NCBI RefSeq assembly: GCF_027214005.1
Contig: NZ_JAPWGY010000006.1
Span: 62,001 to 126,000, forward strand
Origin: Kiloniella laminariae
GTDB lineage: Bacteria; Pseudomonadota; Alphaproteobacteria; Kiloniellales; Kiloniellaceae
Reading direction: 5' to 3'
DNA length: 64,000 bases
Shown here: positions 9,028 to 16,888 of the stretch, one piece after another
How positions within the stretch are numbered: position 1 is the first letter of the stretch
How the letters are laid out: every line of letters begins with the position of its first letter
Program-made: the position numbers and the translations under genes
Notes under the pieces: generated by a model
Databases searched by the model: none
Told to the model about the DNA's origin: nothing
What the model saw: the letters and a program-made list of their open reading frames with translations, nothing else

Positions 9028-9939
9028 ATGGCCGACAAGACGTCAATGCAACGCCGACAATTCATGATTTTGATGGGGGTTCTGCCTGCCGCAGGTTTTG
9101 TTGCCATGGCAAATCGGAATGCCTGGGCTCTGGAAAGTAAAGTCGAGGTTACCCAAGACAGCAGGTATCGTTATATTCGCGCCAACGGCATCCCTGATCA
9201 TACGACGGGCAGTTTTCCAAACCGGAACAACCCAAACCGGATCGAAACCCAGAATCACCACTTCCGGGTTCCCCTCATTCCAGAAATCCGCCCTACAGCG
9301 CAAGACGCTGGCCTCATGACAATAGGCATCGCCCTGAACGGCATTCCCTTTGATCCTGCAGCTAACGAGTTCTGGAAAAGAGATCGAAACTCGGGTTGGC
9401 GTTATGAAGCTCTCTCGGGAAAAATCAATCTCGGACTTGATCAAAACAACGCTCATGTCCAGCCCAACGGGGCTTACCATTACCATGGCCTGCCCACCGG
9501 GTTGATCAAGAGTTGGTCTGATCGTCAGCACTCCCCTCTCATTGGTTATGCCGCAGATGGGTTTCCGATTTATGTTCTCTATGGTCTGGACAAACCAGAG
9601 AAGCCAGACACAGAAATCAGGCCTCTGACCTCCAGTTATCGACTGAAATCCGGAACAAGAAACAGTGGTCCCGGAGGGCCACACGACGGGACTTTTGTTC
9701 AGGATTATCATTATCTGCCCCAGGCAGGTGATCTTGATGAATGCAATGGCCGCTTCTGCATCACCCCTGATTACCCGCAGGGTATCTATGCCTATTTTCT
9801 GACTGCAGATTATCCCTTCATTCCCCGTCTGTTCCGGGGCGCACCAGACCCCTCTTTCCATAAACGCAACGGAGGCGGCCAACAGGGCCATCCTCCCCCA
9901 CCTGGTGGAAGGCCTCCAAAAAGAAAAAACCGCCCTTAA
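9028..9939 (+). CDS. YHYH domain protein, Tat-exported
   Basis: A 303-residue exported protein. The ATG at 9028 is chosen because GAAGGAGAA precedes it and the product then begins with a Tat-like leader (QRRQFMILMG followed by a hydrophobic stretch and an Ala-x-Ala-type site near NAWALE). The mature part carries the family signature AYHYHGLPTGLI, the block PLIGYAADGFPIY and GGPHDGTF...DYHYL, with many histidines and aspartates that suggest metal binding. The C-terminal tail is rich in Gly, Pro and Lys. YHYH proteins are secreted and have no established activity. The gene is divergent from scpA and converges on the HAD hydrolase gene with an 18-bp gap. Confidence 0.85.
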   Translation: MADKTSMQRRQFMILMGVLPAAGFVAMANRNAWALESKVEVTQDSRYRYIRANGIPDHTTGSFPNRNNPNRIETQNHHFRVPLIPEIRPTAQDAGLMTIGIALNGIPFDPAANEFWKRDRNSGWRYEALSGKINLGLDQNNAHVQPNGAYHYHGLPTGLIKSWSDRQHSPLIGYAADGFPIYVLYGLDKPEKPDTEIRPLTSSYRLKSGTRNSGPGGPHDGTFVQDYHYLPQAGDLDECNGRFCITPDYPQGIYAYFLTADYPFIPRLFRGAPDPSFHKRNGGGQQGHPPPPGGRPPKRKNRP

Positions 9940-9957
9940 AGGAAAAGTACGACAAGA

Positions 9958-10845
9958 CTACCAGCGGAAAATCGACATCGCCGCGACAGGATACTCTTTA
10001 TACTTATCGCACAGGGTCACCAAACGCATCATATCACCAAGCGACTTCAGCCCGTGGAGATCCTCACAATGGATGCCCCCCGCGATGAAGAGGCCATGAA
10101 TTCCCGCGGCATTGGCCCCGGCAATATCCGTGCGGAGGGAATCGCCAACAGCCAGGACCCTGGACGCATCATGAACACCAAGCAATTCCATACATTCACG
10201 ATAAATATCTTGGTGAGGTTTGCCGTGATACTGCACTACCCCCCCCATCTTTTCATAATGTTGGGCAACAGCCCCCGCACAAAGTTCTCTATTCCCACCC
10301 CGGATCACTTCAAGATCGGGATTGGCACAAACCATTGGCAAACCTTTGGCCAAGGCGGGCTTGAGCAAAAAGTCATAACGCTCGACAGCATCAGCCGGAT
10401 CCCAGATACCCGTCAAAAGAATAAAGTCAGCATCCTCGATTTCCTCGACAAACTCATAGGGAAGCCCCTCTTTCATTCCCAGATCACGGGCAGGACCGAT
10501 CAACAAGGTTTTTGCCCCGAGTTTCTGATAGAAAGGAAGCGTGCGTTCTTTGAGATTGCGCCAGGTGACCTCACCAGAAGAGAGAACAGCATCTGCCAGA
10601 TCCCGGGCGATACCCAACTCCTCATTACGTTCCGCAACAGAATCTGATCGGCGGGGGGCATTCGAGAGAATAACAATTCTCTTGCCCGCAGCGCGGAGCT
10701 TCTGCAGAGCTTCCACTGCTTCGGGGAAAGCTTCCTCACCATCATGCATTACCCCCCAAAGATCGATGACAAACCCGTCGTAATCATCAAGGATCTCGGA
10801 AACACCGGACAAGAGAGGAATGGTTCGGGGCGTGGTGGTGGACAT
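9958..10845 (-). CDS. HAD superfamily hydrolase, class IIA (TIGR01459 type)
   Basis: A cytoplasmic phosphatase-like protein of about 295 residues. The HAD motif I is present in variant form, FVIDLWGVMHDGE, with Asp nucleophile DxW. Motif II is ILSNAPRR, followed by a class IIA cap, then KPHQDIY and the acidic motif VGDSLRTDIAGANAAG. These are the marks of the NagD-like alphaproteobacterial subgroup. The upstream in-frame ATG at 10878 is passed over in favour of the ATG at 10845, which has GGAG seven bases ahead. The substrate is not predictable. It stands alone between a convergent YHYH gene and the EAL gene. Confidence 0.9.
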   Translation of the reverse strand: MSTTTPRTIPLLSGVSEILDDYDGFVIDLWGVMHDGEEAFPEAVEALQKLRAAGKRIVILSNAPRRSDSVAERNEELGIARDLADAVLSSGEVTWRNLKERTLPFYQKLGAKTLLIGPARDLGMKEGLPYEFVEEIEDADFILLTGIWDPADAVERYDFLLKPALAKGLPMVCANPDLEVIRGGNRELCAGAVAQHYEKMGGVVQYHGKPHQDIYRECMELLGVHDASRVLAVGDSLRTDIAGANAAGIHGLFIAGGIHCEDLHGLKSLGDMMRLVTLCDKYKEYPVAAMSIFRW

Positions 10846-11062
10846 AAAGGGCTCCAGAAAAGGCATAAAAAAAGACAAGAAAACCAGCAGGCAGAACAGT
10901 CGACAATGATATTCAGAAAACAGACTGCTTTTGTGCCATAGCTCGACCGACTTGCAAACCTCTGCATAAGACTATGCTGTCTGAATAAGATAAGCTGCCT
11001 GACGACCGTGCCCCTGATCCTGTCGCGAAGATTTCAAGTCAGGTAAAATCTGAAAAGCGGAA

Positions 11063-12361
11063 TCAGGGCCGGGCCGGGCGTGGTTCGCCAAAAAGAAACC
11101 CCTGGCCATAAGAAACATCCTGCCCAAGAACCTGCACCAGGGCATCTTCAGTTTCCACCTTTTCGATGACCAGCTCAATGGGCAAGCCTCGCAACTGCTC
11201 CAGAAACCGTTTGGTCTCAATCTGGTTCTCGGCAAAAAGCCAGCCTTCAAGCTTGAGAAACCGGACCCGGCCGTTTGCCAAGGCCTCAAGGTCCATATCC
11301 AGACTCTGTACCTGGTCCAAGGACAGGCGACAGCCCAACCCCATCAGCCGCTCAAGGCTTAACAGCTCGCTGGCTTTCAAGCCCAGAAACTCTTTCTGGG
11401 CCACTTCGATAATCAGATGTGGGGCAAGTTCGATATTGCCCCGGACAAATTCTACAAAATCATCAAAAAAGTCGTGATCCTTCAGCGTGTGGGACGACAG
11501 ATTGACGAAAAAGGCAATATCATCACCTGATTTCAATATCTTCCTGATGATCTGCACACAGCGAAACAACAGCATATTATCGATCGCTGTAATCAGACCT
11601 GCACGGGTAGCGATCGCTACATACTGACCCGGCTCGATAACCTGCCCCTTTGAGGTCCTCAAACGTGAAAGGCATTCGTAAAACTTGCGTTTGCGCTGTG
11701 GCAGGGCAACAACGGGTTGCAGAAACATCTCAATCCGGTCGTCACGAAGCGACTGCCTCACTATGGACAGCACTTCAGTTTCACCCAGACCCGTCAGAAC
11801 AGAAACGGCCTCTGGCTCGGCAGGCTCCCTTACTGTTTTCCCTATATAATTTTCCGGCCGGAAATCATCAAGAAAATCAGGGTGCTTTGCCCGACGCGCC
11901 TCCCCTTCCTCACGTACTCTCTGATCTTTTTTGATCACATTGGTTTCGTCCTCAAATAACCCCAGAAAAGGATCAGTAAGACGCGGCATAAGGGTTTTGA
12001 GAAGGTTCACTTCCGAAAGAGCATCATTGATAATACTCTGTTCGGCGCTCAGCTTGCTTGATTTTGCAGCTCCCTCCAACGCTTCGGCCATCCCGAGCAT
12101 CTCACGCCGTGTCCAGGATATCCGGTCTCTGAGCACAGCCTGATTGTGATGCAGCGTTTCCAGCGTGCTCGTTGTCTCTTCTTCCCGAGAGCGACGCGTC
12201 ATGATCTCATGCAGAACCACTCCGGCCAAAAAGACCCAGAGGCCAAGCAACATGGCACCGCCTGTTTGTAGCTCTGGAATATAGGTTGGTCCAAACAAGA
12301 CCGCTAGAAGAGCAAGCCCGCAATAGAGAGTTATGAAAAAAAGATGCTGAAGCAAAGGCAT
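11063..12361 (-). CDS. TipF-like membrane protein with degenerate EAL domain
   Basis: 432 residues. Two N-terminal membrane segments (about 5-25 and 33-52) and a coiled-coil linker (60-150) precede an EAL-like domain (about 200-420). Key catalytic positions are changed: EAL reads ECL (229-231), the second-metal DDFG motif reads DQVQ, and the ELTE motif reads EVAQ. The NLS motif (VNLSSHTL) and a lysine in FLKLEG remain. The same layout and a non-hydrolysing EAL domain characterise Caulobacter TipF, a c-di-GMP receptor that helps position the flagellum. I infer a receptor rather than a phosphodiesterase. It is monocistronic. Assignment to TipF rests on architecture. Confidence 0.72.
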   Translation of the reverse strand: MPLLQHLFFITLYCGLALLAVLFGPTYIPELQTGGAMLLGLWVFLAGVVLHEIMTRRSREEETTSTLETLHHNQAVLRDRISWTRREMLGMAEALEGAAKSSKLSAEQSIINDALSEVNLLKTLMPRLTDPFLGLFEDETNVIKKDQRVREEGEARRAKHPDFLDDFRPENYIGKTVREPAEPEAVSVLTGLGETEVLSIVRQSLRDDRIEMFLQPVVALPQRKRKFYECLSRLRTSKGQVIEPGQYVAIATRAGLITAIDNMLLFRCVQIIRKILKSGDDIAFFVNLSSHTLKDHDFFDDFVEFVRGNIELAPHLIIEVAQKEFLGLKASELLSLERLMGLGCRLSLDQVQSLDMDLEALANGRVRFLKLEGWLFAENQIETKRFLEQLRGLPIELVIEKVETEDALVQVLGQDVSYGQGFLFGEPRPARP

Positions 12362-12500
12362 AATCTTGAGTTAATTTTCATCCAGTGAATTGAGACGACG
12401 ACACATCCAGGAAACCAAGCTTGTCAGAACCGCCTTGAGAGACCCTTAACAAAATCCATAAAATCTGTCACACACTGTCCTTTAATTCACTTATCACAGA

Positions 12501-12860
12501 ATGCTGGATCTCATGAGCGTAAAAATACTCCACAACCCGCGTTGCAGCAAATCCCGCCAAACCCTGGAGCTTCTCAAAGACCGGGGCTGTGTTCCGGAGG
12601 TCATTGAGTATCTCAAAAACCCGCTGGACCGGACAACCTTGGAAAGCATCCTTGCCAAACTGGGGCTTTCTCCACGCGACATTCTCCGCAAGGGAGAGAA
12701 GATCTATCAGGAAATGGAACTCGCCAACCCTGATCTGCCTGACGAAGCCTTGATTACAGCCATGCTGGAAAATCCGATTCTGATTGAGCGGCCAATCGTA
12801 ATAACCGACAAAGCAGCCAGAATCGGACGTCCACCTGAATCAGTCCTCGAGATCCTCTAG
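12501..12860 (+). CDS. arsC: Arsenate reductase, ArsC glutaredoxin-dependent family
   Basis: A 119-residue thioredoxin-fold protein. The motif ILHNPRCSKSRQTLELL holds the catalytic cysteine near residue 15, and PILIERPIVI and RIGRPPE near the end are diagnostic of the ArsC branch over Spx/YffB. The predicted reaction is glutathione/glutaredoxin-coupled reduction of arsenate to arsenite. The start could be ATG 12501 or ATG 12513; neither has a strong ribosome-binding site. It stands alone with no arsR or arsB next to it, and converges on pyrD with a 6-bp gap. A second arsenic gene (arsJ) is at the far end of the window. Confidence 0.88.
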   Translation: MLDLMSVKILHNPRCSKSRQTLELLKDRGCVPEVIEYLKNPLDRTTLESILAKLGLSPRDILRKGEKIYQEMELANPDLPDEALITAMLENPILIERPIVITDKAARIGRPPESVLEIL

Positions 12861-12866
12861 ACCCCC

Positions 12867-13931
12867 TCAGCGGTGATCAGCACCAACAGCTTCAGTTACA
12901 GAAGAAAACCCGTCCCGCGTCAAAAGCTGAACCAATTCGGTCAAGACAAGAGGTATCAGGGCCGGGCCACCGTAAACCAGTGCTGAGTAGAGCTGAACCA
13001 AAGAAGCGCCCGCCCGGATTTTTGCGTATGCCTGAACTCCAGAGGAAATTCCTCCCACACCAATCAGGGGAATTTTTCCTTCGGTAAGGCGGTAGATATC
13101 GCCGAGAACCTTTGTAGAGGCTTCAAACAATGGTGCACCGCTGAGACCGCCCGCCTCATTTCGATGCACACTTTGAAGACTGTCAGGTCGATCAATCGTT
13201 GTGTTGGTTACAGTCAAACCATCAAGCTTGAGCTCCAGTGCCACGGATGCGATATCTTCCTTGTCCGCCTCGGTCAGATCGGGCGCAATTTTCAAAACCA
13301 GTGGAGGGGCCTTGTCCCCCAGATTCTGTCTGAGTGTTTCCTGAACTCCACCGATCAGCACCTGCAACTCTGCACGTCCCTGTAAGGCGCGCAGTCCCGG
13401 CGTGTTCGGTGATGAAACATTGATGACCATATAGTCGGCATAAGGGGCAAGCAGTTGCGCCCCTTTTTTATAGTCGTCCACAGCAACCGCCGTGTCCTTG
13501 TTCTTGCCCAGATTGACACCAAGCAGCCCTTTATATCCCTCCGACTTGAGTTTCTGCAGCCTCTCACAGGCGGCCTCCGCTCCGCCATTATTGAAGCCCA
13601 TGCGATTGATCACAGCCTGATCTTCCGCCAGACGGAAAATCCGGGGTCGCGGGTTCCCCGGCTGGGCCCGTGGGGTAATGGACCCAACTTCAACAAACCC
13701 AAAGCCTTGATCCAACATGGGCTGAACAACTTCTGCATTCTTGTCGAACCCAGCTGCAAGCCCAAGCGGATTACTGAATTCCCGCCCCCAGAGAGACGTT
13801 TTCAAGAGAGGCGATATGACCGGTTTCTGTGACGGAACCACCCCCGTCTTCAAACACCAAAGAGTAAGGTTATGAGCCCTTTCTGGCTCCAACAACCGGA
13901 TCAGGGGACCAGCAAAACGAAAAGTATCCAC
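12867..13931 (-). CDS. pyrD: Dihydroorotate dehydrogenase (quinone), class 2
   Basis: About 354 residues. The protein oxidises dihydroorotate to orotate at the inner membrane in pyrimidine synthesis, passing electrons to quinone. Visible motifs are LGLAAGFDKNAE, VGSITPRAQPGNPRPR, NRMGFNN, NVSSPNTPGLR and the FMN-phosphate segment GVGGISSG. The N-terminal amphipathic segment (FAGPLIRLLEPERAHNLT) is the quinone-tunnel helix of class 2 enzymes. The GTG at 13931 is preferred over the ATG at 13991, because GGAG lies six bases upstream and the product then starts where the family starts. The DUF952 gene ends 113 bp upstream on the same strand. Confidence 0.95.
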   Translation of the reverse strand: MDTFRFAGPLIRLLEPERAHNLTLWCLKTGVVPSQKPVISPLLKTSLWGREFSNPLGLAAGFDKNAEVVQPMLDQGFGFVEVGSITPRAQPGNPRPRIFRLAEDQAVINRMGFNNGGAEAACERLQKLKSEGYKGLLGVNLGKNKDTAVAVDDYKKGAQLLAPYADYMVINVSSPNTPGLRALQGRAELQVLIGGVQETLRQNLGDKAPPLVLKIAPDLTEADKEDIASVALELKLDGLTVTNTTIDRPDSLQSVHRNEAGGLSGAPLFEASTKVLGDIYRLTEGKIPLIGVGGISSGVQAYAKIRAGASLVQLYSALVYGGPALIPLVLTELVQLLTRDGFSSVTEAVGADHR

Positions 13932-14044
13932 AAACGGCTCCAGCTTTAATAGAGAGAACTGATGTCCGGAAGTACCACAGCGCGACAGCAAGAACCAGTA
14001 TCCCCCAAAAGTATATACCCTTCCACAAAGGGATCAGCCGCTAT

Positions 14045-14401
14045 TCAACAGAGGTCAAACCAGTCAGGCAAAAGGTGTTTACCATCTTCCCCCAATCGGA
14101 CAGCCCCATTCCGGCGGACAGCCGTAAGAGGCAACTCCCCATAGAGATGCGGGAACAGCTGACCACCTCGAGATTTTTCCCAGATCAGCTTCTGTCCCAA
14201 CAAGGCACCATCGACCTCAAGAAGAACAAGGTCATCTTGTCCTGCACGATGTTTCGCAACAGAAACCTGCAGTTGCTTTCCTGAAGAGAAATGAATAAAC
14301 CCGTCGGCCTGGTCCTGAGAGGACCCAGGATAAACACCGGCCTTATTGGCCTCTTTCCATTCTGTTGCCTTACAAACGTGATAAATCCACCGTTCAGCCA
14401 T
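14045..14401 (-). CDS. DUF952 family protein
   Basis: 118 residues starting MAERWIYHVCKATEWKEA, with GFIHFSSGKQL and LFPHLYGELPL, the signature segments of the DUF952 family, which is of glutathione-S-transferase-like small soluble type and has no known activity. The ATG at 14401 has AAGG eight bases upstream and is preferred to the GTG at 14410. It may be cotranscribed with pyrD. A pair of large inverted-repeat sites (14433-14477) begins 32 bp upstream of its start codon and is likely to regulate it, the small gene on the other side, or both. Confidence 0.85.
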   Translation of the reverse strand: MAERWIYHVCKATEWKEANKAGVYPGSSQDQADGFIHFSSGKQLQVSVAKHRAGQDDLVLLEVDGALLGQKLIWEKSRGGQLFPHLYGELPLTAVRRNGAVRLGEDGKHLLPDWFDLC

Positions 14402-14432
14402 AGGATACACCTTGTATTATTTCTAATTATGC

Positions 14433-14477
14433 GTTGCATATTGCAAAAACCACAGCCACGCATTTGCAATATGCAAC
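14433..14477. promoter_or_regulatory. Perfect 15-bp inverted repeat made of two TTGCA-N3-TGCAA sites
   Basis: GTTGCATATTGCAAA (14433-14447) and TTTGCAATATGCAAC (14463-14477) are exact reverse complements with a 15-bp spacer. Each arm is itself a palindrome, TTGCA-N3-TGCAA, and the two centres (14440 and 14470) are exactly 30 bp apart. They therefore lie on the same face of the helix, as expected for two dimers of one regulator. Confidence 0.75.
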
Positions 14478-14738
14478 AAAACTCAACACTTCAAACTTGA
14501 TATTCACCCAAGGGTTTCCCTTAAAGTCCGCAGAAATCCTATAGTTTTGAACACCACAAAAGAGTAACGGACAGCAGAAACACTACTGAAAAACGCCAAA
14601 TACCGCAGAAAACCTGACCTCCCCCTAAGATACAACTTCACAGAAACGCCAGAAAGAAAAATTGAATTCATATTTTTTCATTTAAATACATACAGTTAAA
14701 TAAAAACATTTAAAAAAACAAAACACTCTCCCAGAACT

Positions 14739-14752
14739 GGCACAGTCCATGC
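14739..14752 (+). promoter_or_regulatory. Sigma-54-like -24/-12 promoter
   Basis: CTGGCACAGTCCATGCA has GG (14739-14740) and GC (14751-14752) separated by exactly ten bases, with a TGGCAC -24 element and an ATGC -12 element (consensus TTGC). The predicted start of transcription near 14764 falls just before the leader hairpin. An A/T-rich stretch (14655-14725) that could bend lies upstream. Confidence 0.5.
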
Positions 14753-14766
14753 AATTACTACTTTCA

Positions 14767-14792
14767 GGAAGTCTATTGCGAGCTAGACTTCC
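14767..14792 (+). promoter_or_regulatory. Leader hairpin upstream of the 69-residue gene
   Basis: GGAAGTCTA (14767-14775) and TAGACTTCC (14784-14792) make a perfect 9-bp stem with an 8-nt loop. It sits 8 bases ahead of the Shine-Dalgarno AGGAGAG (14801-14807), so it is placed to affect translation or message stability. Confidence 0.65.
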
Positions 14793-14811
14793 ATCACGAA
14801 AGGAGAGACCC

Positions 14812-15021
14812 ATGGCACATCAAAACATGACAGCGAGCACCATCGGCAGCAGGGCATTGGCAACTGCCCTAGACGCCGTTTCCGCCATGGGACAAACCGG
14901 TCATCTAATAATACCGGAAACTCCGACCCCGGCGATGCTCAAAGCAGGATCGCTAATCGGTGGCTTGAGCGAAGAGACAGTAAGAAAAATCTTCGTTTCT
15001 ATGATTGAGGCAGAACAATAA
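14812..15021 (+). CDS. Small hypothetical protein, 69 residues
   Basis: I do not recognise the family. The ATG at 14812 has a strong AGGAGAG ribosome-binding site. The product starts MAHQNMTASTIGSR, is rich in Ala/Thr/Met, and ends with an amphipathic helix-like stretch (GLSEETVRKIFVSMIEAEQ). It has no signal peptide, membrane segment or cysteine. A sigma-54-like promoter, a leader hairpin and a tandem hairpin/terminator frame it as an independently controlled monocistronic unit. About 260 bp of A/T-rich noncoding DNA lies upstream. The flanking regulatory DNA is the main argument that it is a real gene. Confidence 0.65.
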   Translation: MAHQNMTASTIGSRALATALDAVSAMGQTGHLIIPETPTPAMLKAGSLIGGLSEETVRKIFVSMIEAEQ

Positions 15022-15054
15022 CCCCCTCACTGCATCAATCATAGATGTCATCAC

Positions 15055-15118
15055 AGACTGCCTTTAGCCTGTGAAAGGCGGTCTACCAAAGCGGGAAGCT
15101 TGCTTCCCGCTTTTTTTT
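15055..15118 (+). terminator. Tandem 3' hairpins ending in a strong terminator
   Basis: The first stem is AGACTGCCTTT (15055-15065) with AAAGGCGGTCT (15074-15084), 11 pairs including one G-U. The second is GCGGGAAG (15091-15098) with CTTCCCGC (15103-15110), followed by eight T. The second is a textbook Rho-independent terminator for the 69-residue gene; the first may protect the 3' end. Confidence 0.88.
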
Positions 15119-15196
15119 ACTCCCGATCTCTACCTGACAGCAGACAGGCTGGGCTGGGATTAGTCAGGGCTGAGTTAATAAAGTTGTCACCAGCCT

Positions 15197-15901
15197 CTAG
15201 ATAATATCCTCGGGTAATACGCTCTTCCACTGTCCAGGCAACAGCTCACCAAGCATCAACTTTCCAATTGATTCTCGCACCAAACGAAGGGTTGGATATC
15301 CTGCTGCAGCCGTCATTCGCCTGACTTGACGGTTTTTCCCCTCCGTCAGGGTCATTCTAAGCCAGGCTGTTGGAATATTTTTTCTTTCGCGGATCGGCGG
15401 ATCCCGAAGAGGAAGACAGGGAGCTTCCGGCAATAGCTCGACTTTGCACGGTCGGGTCTGATACCCCTTAATCAGTATGCCATCGCGCAATTTTTGCAAC
15501 GCAGCAGCATCAGGCACTCTTTCAACCTGAACCAGATAGCTTCGGCTGTGACCATTCCTGGGATGGATCAAACGATCAATAAAAGGCCCGTCATTACTCA
15601 AAAGCAACAGGCCCTCGCTATCCTGATCCAGCCGACCTGCTGCATAGACACCTGCCGGTAGATCAAGTTCACGTAGTGTGCGCTGATTTTCCTCTCCGGT
15701 ATACTGGCTCAACATGCCGTAAGGTTTAAAAAGGGCAATATACAGTGGATTCTTTTGTGGATTTTTGTATGGATTTTTTTGCTGTGACGGCGTTCGAGCT
15801 AACGGACCCTGCTTTCGGTCCAAGTGCTTTGGCTGGTCAGCAGTCCTCCTGCCAGGACGGTTACCTCTTTTATACACTTGCTGTACTTTCCCGGTTTTCA
15901 T
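15197..15901 (-). CDS. rluE: 23S rRNA pseudouridine synthase, RluE/RsuA family
   Basis: 234 residues. A Lys/Arg/Gln-rich N-terminal tail of about 50 residues is followed by a catalytic domain starting PLYIALFKPYGMLSQYT. The catalytic aspartate is in AAGRLDQDSEGLLLLS, and the C-terminal segment TEGKNRQVRRMTAAAGYPTLRLVR is characteristic of the RsuA/RluB/E/F group. The closest match by eye is RluE, which modifies one uridine of 23S rRNA. There is no S4 domain, again as in RluE. It is monocistronic, with the S24-like regulator divergent from it. Confidence 0.88.
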   Translation of the reverse strand: MKTGKVQQVYKRGNRPGRRTADQPKHLDRKQGPLARTPSQQKNPYKNPQKNPLYIALFKPYGMLSQYTGEENQRTLRELDLPAGVYAAGRLDQDSEGLLLLSNDGPFIDRLIHPRNGHSRSYLVQVERVPDAAALQKLRDGILIKGYQTRPCKVELLPEAPCLPLRDPPIRERKNIPTAWLRMTLTEGKNRQVRRMTAAAGYPTLRLVRESIGKLMLGELLPGQWKSVLPEDII

Positions 15902-16094
15902 TCCATCTTATTACCCCAGGCCCTTGATACGGTCTACGTATAAAGCCATCAGTTCGAACACCATTTTATGTGTCATCTGAAAGGCGAAAGGGGAAATACT
16001 AAGTTTTTGGTCCTATTATCATTAAAAATACTATATAATCGACAGTACATAGCGCGGATCACATTTCGTTTCCCCCATCTGTGGTGACTGTAAA

Positions 16095-16724
16095 ATGCTG
16101 AAGCACGCAGACATCTGGCGAGCCATCGACAGTCTCGCCACCCGAAATTCTCTTTCCCCCTCGGGCCTTGCCCGCAAGGCAGGGCTGGATCCAACAACCT
16201 TTAATAAAAGCAAGCGGATTACCCCTCAAAACAAACAGCGCTGGCCCAGCACGGAATCCATAGCCAAGATTCTCGCTGCAACAAACTCCACTCTGGCAGA
16301 ATTTGTCGAACTCGTCGGCGGAGAAAGTGGCGGCCTGCTCGCCCAACGCATCCCTGTACTAGATCTCACTCATGCTGCATCTGGCAAAAACTTTGATCCG
16401 CAAGGCAGGCCAACAGGCAACAGTTGGGATGAAACACTCTTTGCCCATGTCGACGATCCCGCAGCCTATGGACTGGAAATTATTGGAAGCCTCTATGCTC
16501 CGATCTACAACGACGGCAATGTCCTGATTGTCTCACCTGCCGCAGATCTCAGGCGGGGTGACAGAGTGGCCGTCATGACCAAAAATTTCCAAATTCTGAT
16601 CAAAGAACTTATACGTAACAGTCCCTTAAAGGTGGAACTGAAAGGATTGGGATCACAGGAAGATAAATCTTATCTTGCCCAGGACATCATCTGGATCGCC
16701 CGCATTCTCTGGGTCAGCCAGTAA
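16095..16724 (+). CDS. XRE/S24-like transcriptional regulator lacking the catalytic serine
   Basis: 209 residues. The N-terminal helix-turn-helix (about 20-65; LSPSGLARKAGLDPTTFNKSKR) is followed by a LexA/CI-type S24 domain (about 125-205). In active S24 proteases the segment reads G-D-S-M-x-P. Here it is IIGSLYAPIYNDGN, so the nucleophile serine position is Leu, while the lysine region (ILIKELIR) is kept. Self-cleavage is therefore unlikely, and it probably acts as a ligand- or partner-controlled repressor. A TATAAT (16034-16039) lies about 55 bp upstream. No phage genes surround it, so it is more likely a resident regulator than a prophage remnant. Confidence 0.8.
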   Translation: MLKHADIWRAIDSLATRNSLSPSGLARKAGLDPTTFNKSKRITPQNKQRWPSTESIAKILAATNSTLAEFVELVGGESGGLLAQRIPVLDLTHAASGKNFDPQGRPTGNSWDETLFAHVDDPAAYGLEIIGSLYAPIYNDGNVLIVSPAADLRRGDRVAVMTKNFQILIKELIRNSPLKVELKGLGSQEDKSYLAQDIIWIARILWVSQ

Positions 16725-16888
16725 ATTGGCCGCAATTTTAAGAGAAAATACAAGAAAGAAAAACGACAATAGATTGCAAATTAAGCATTTTTACCTTTCT
16801 TAAAGCCTTTATAAGTCAAACTGTAACATAGAAATATCGTAATTTGTCGTCTCAGTACTGACGACCTGTGTTTGAAAGGCAGAACCAA

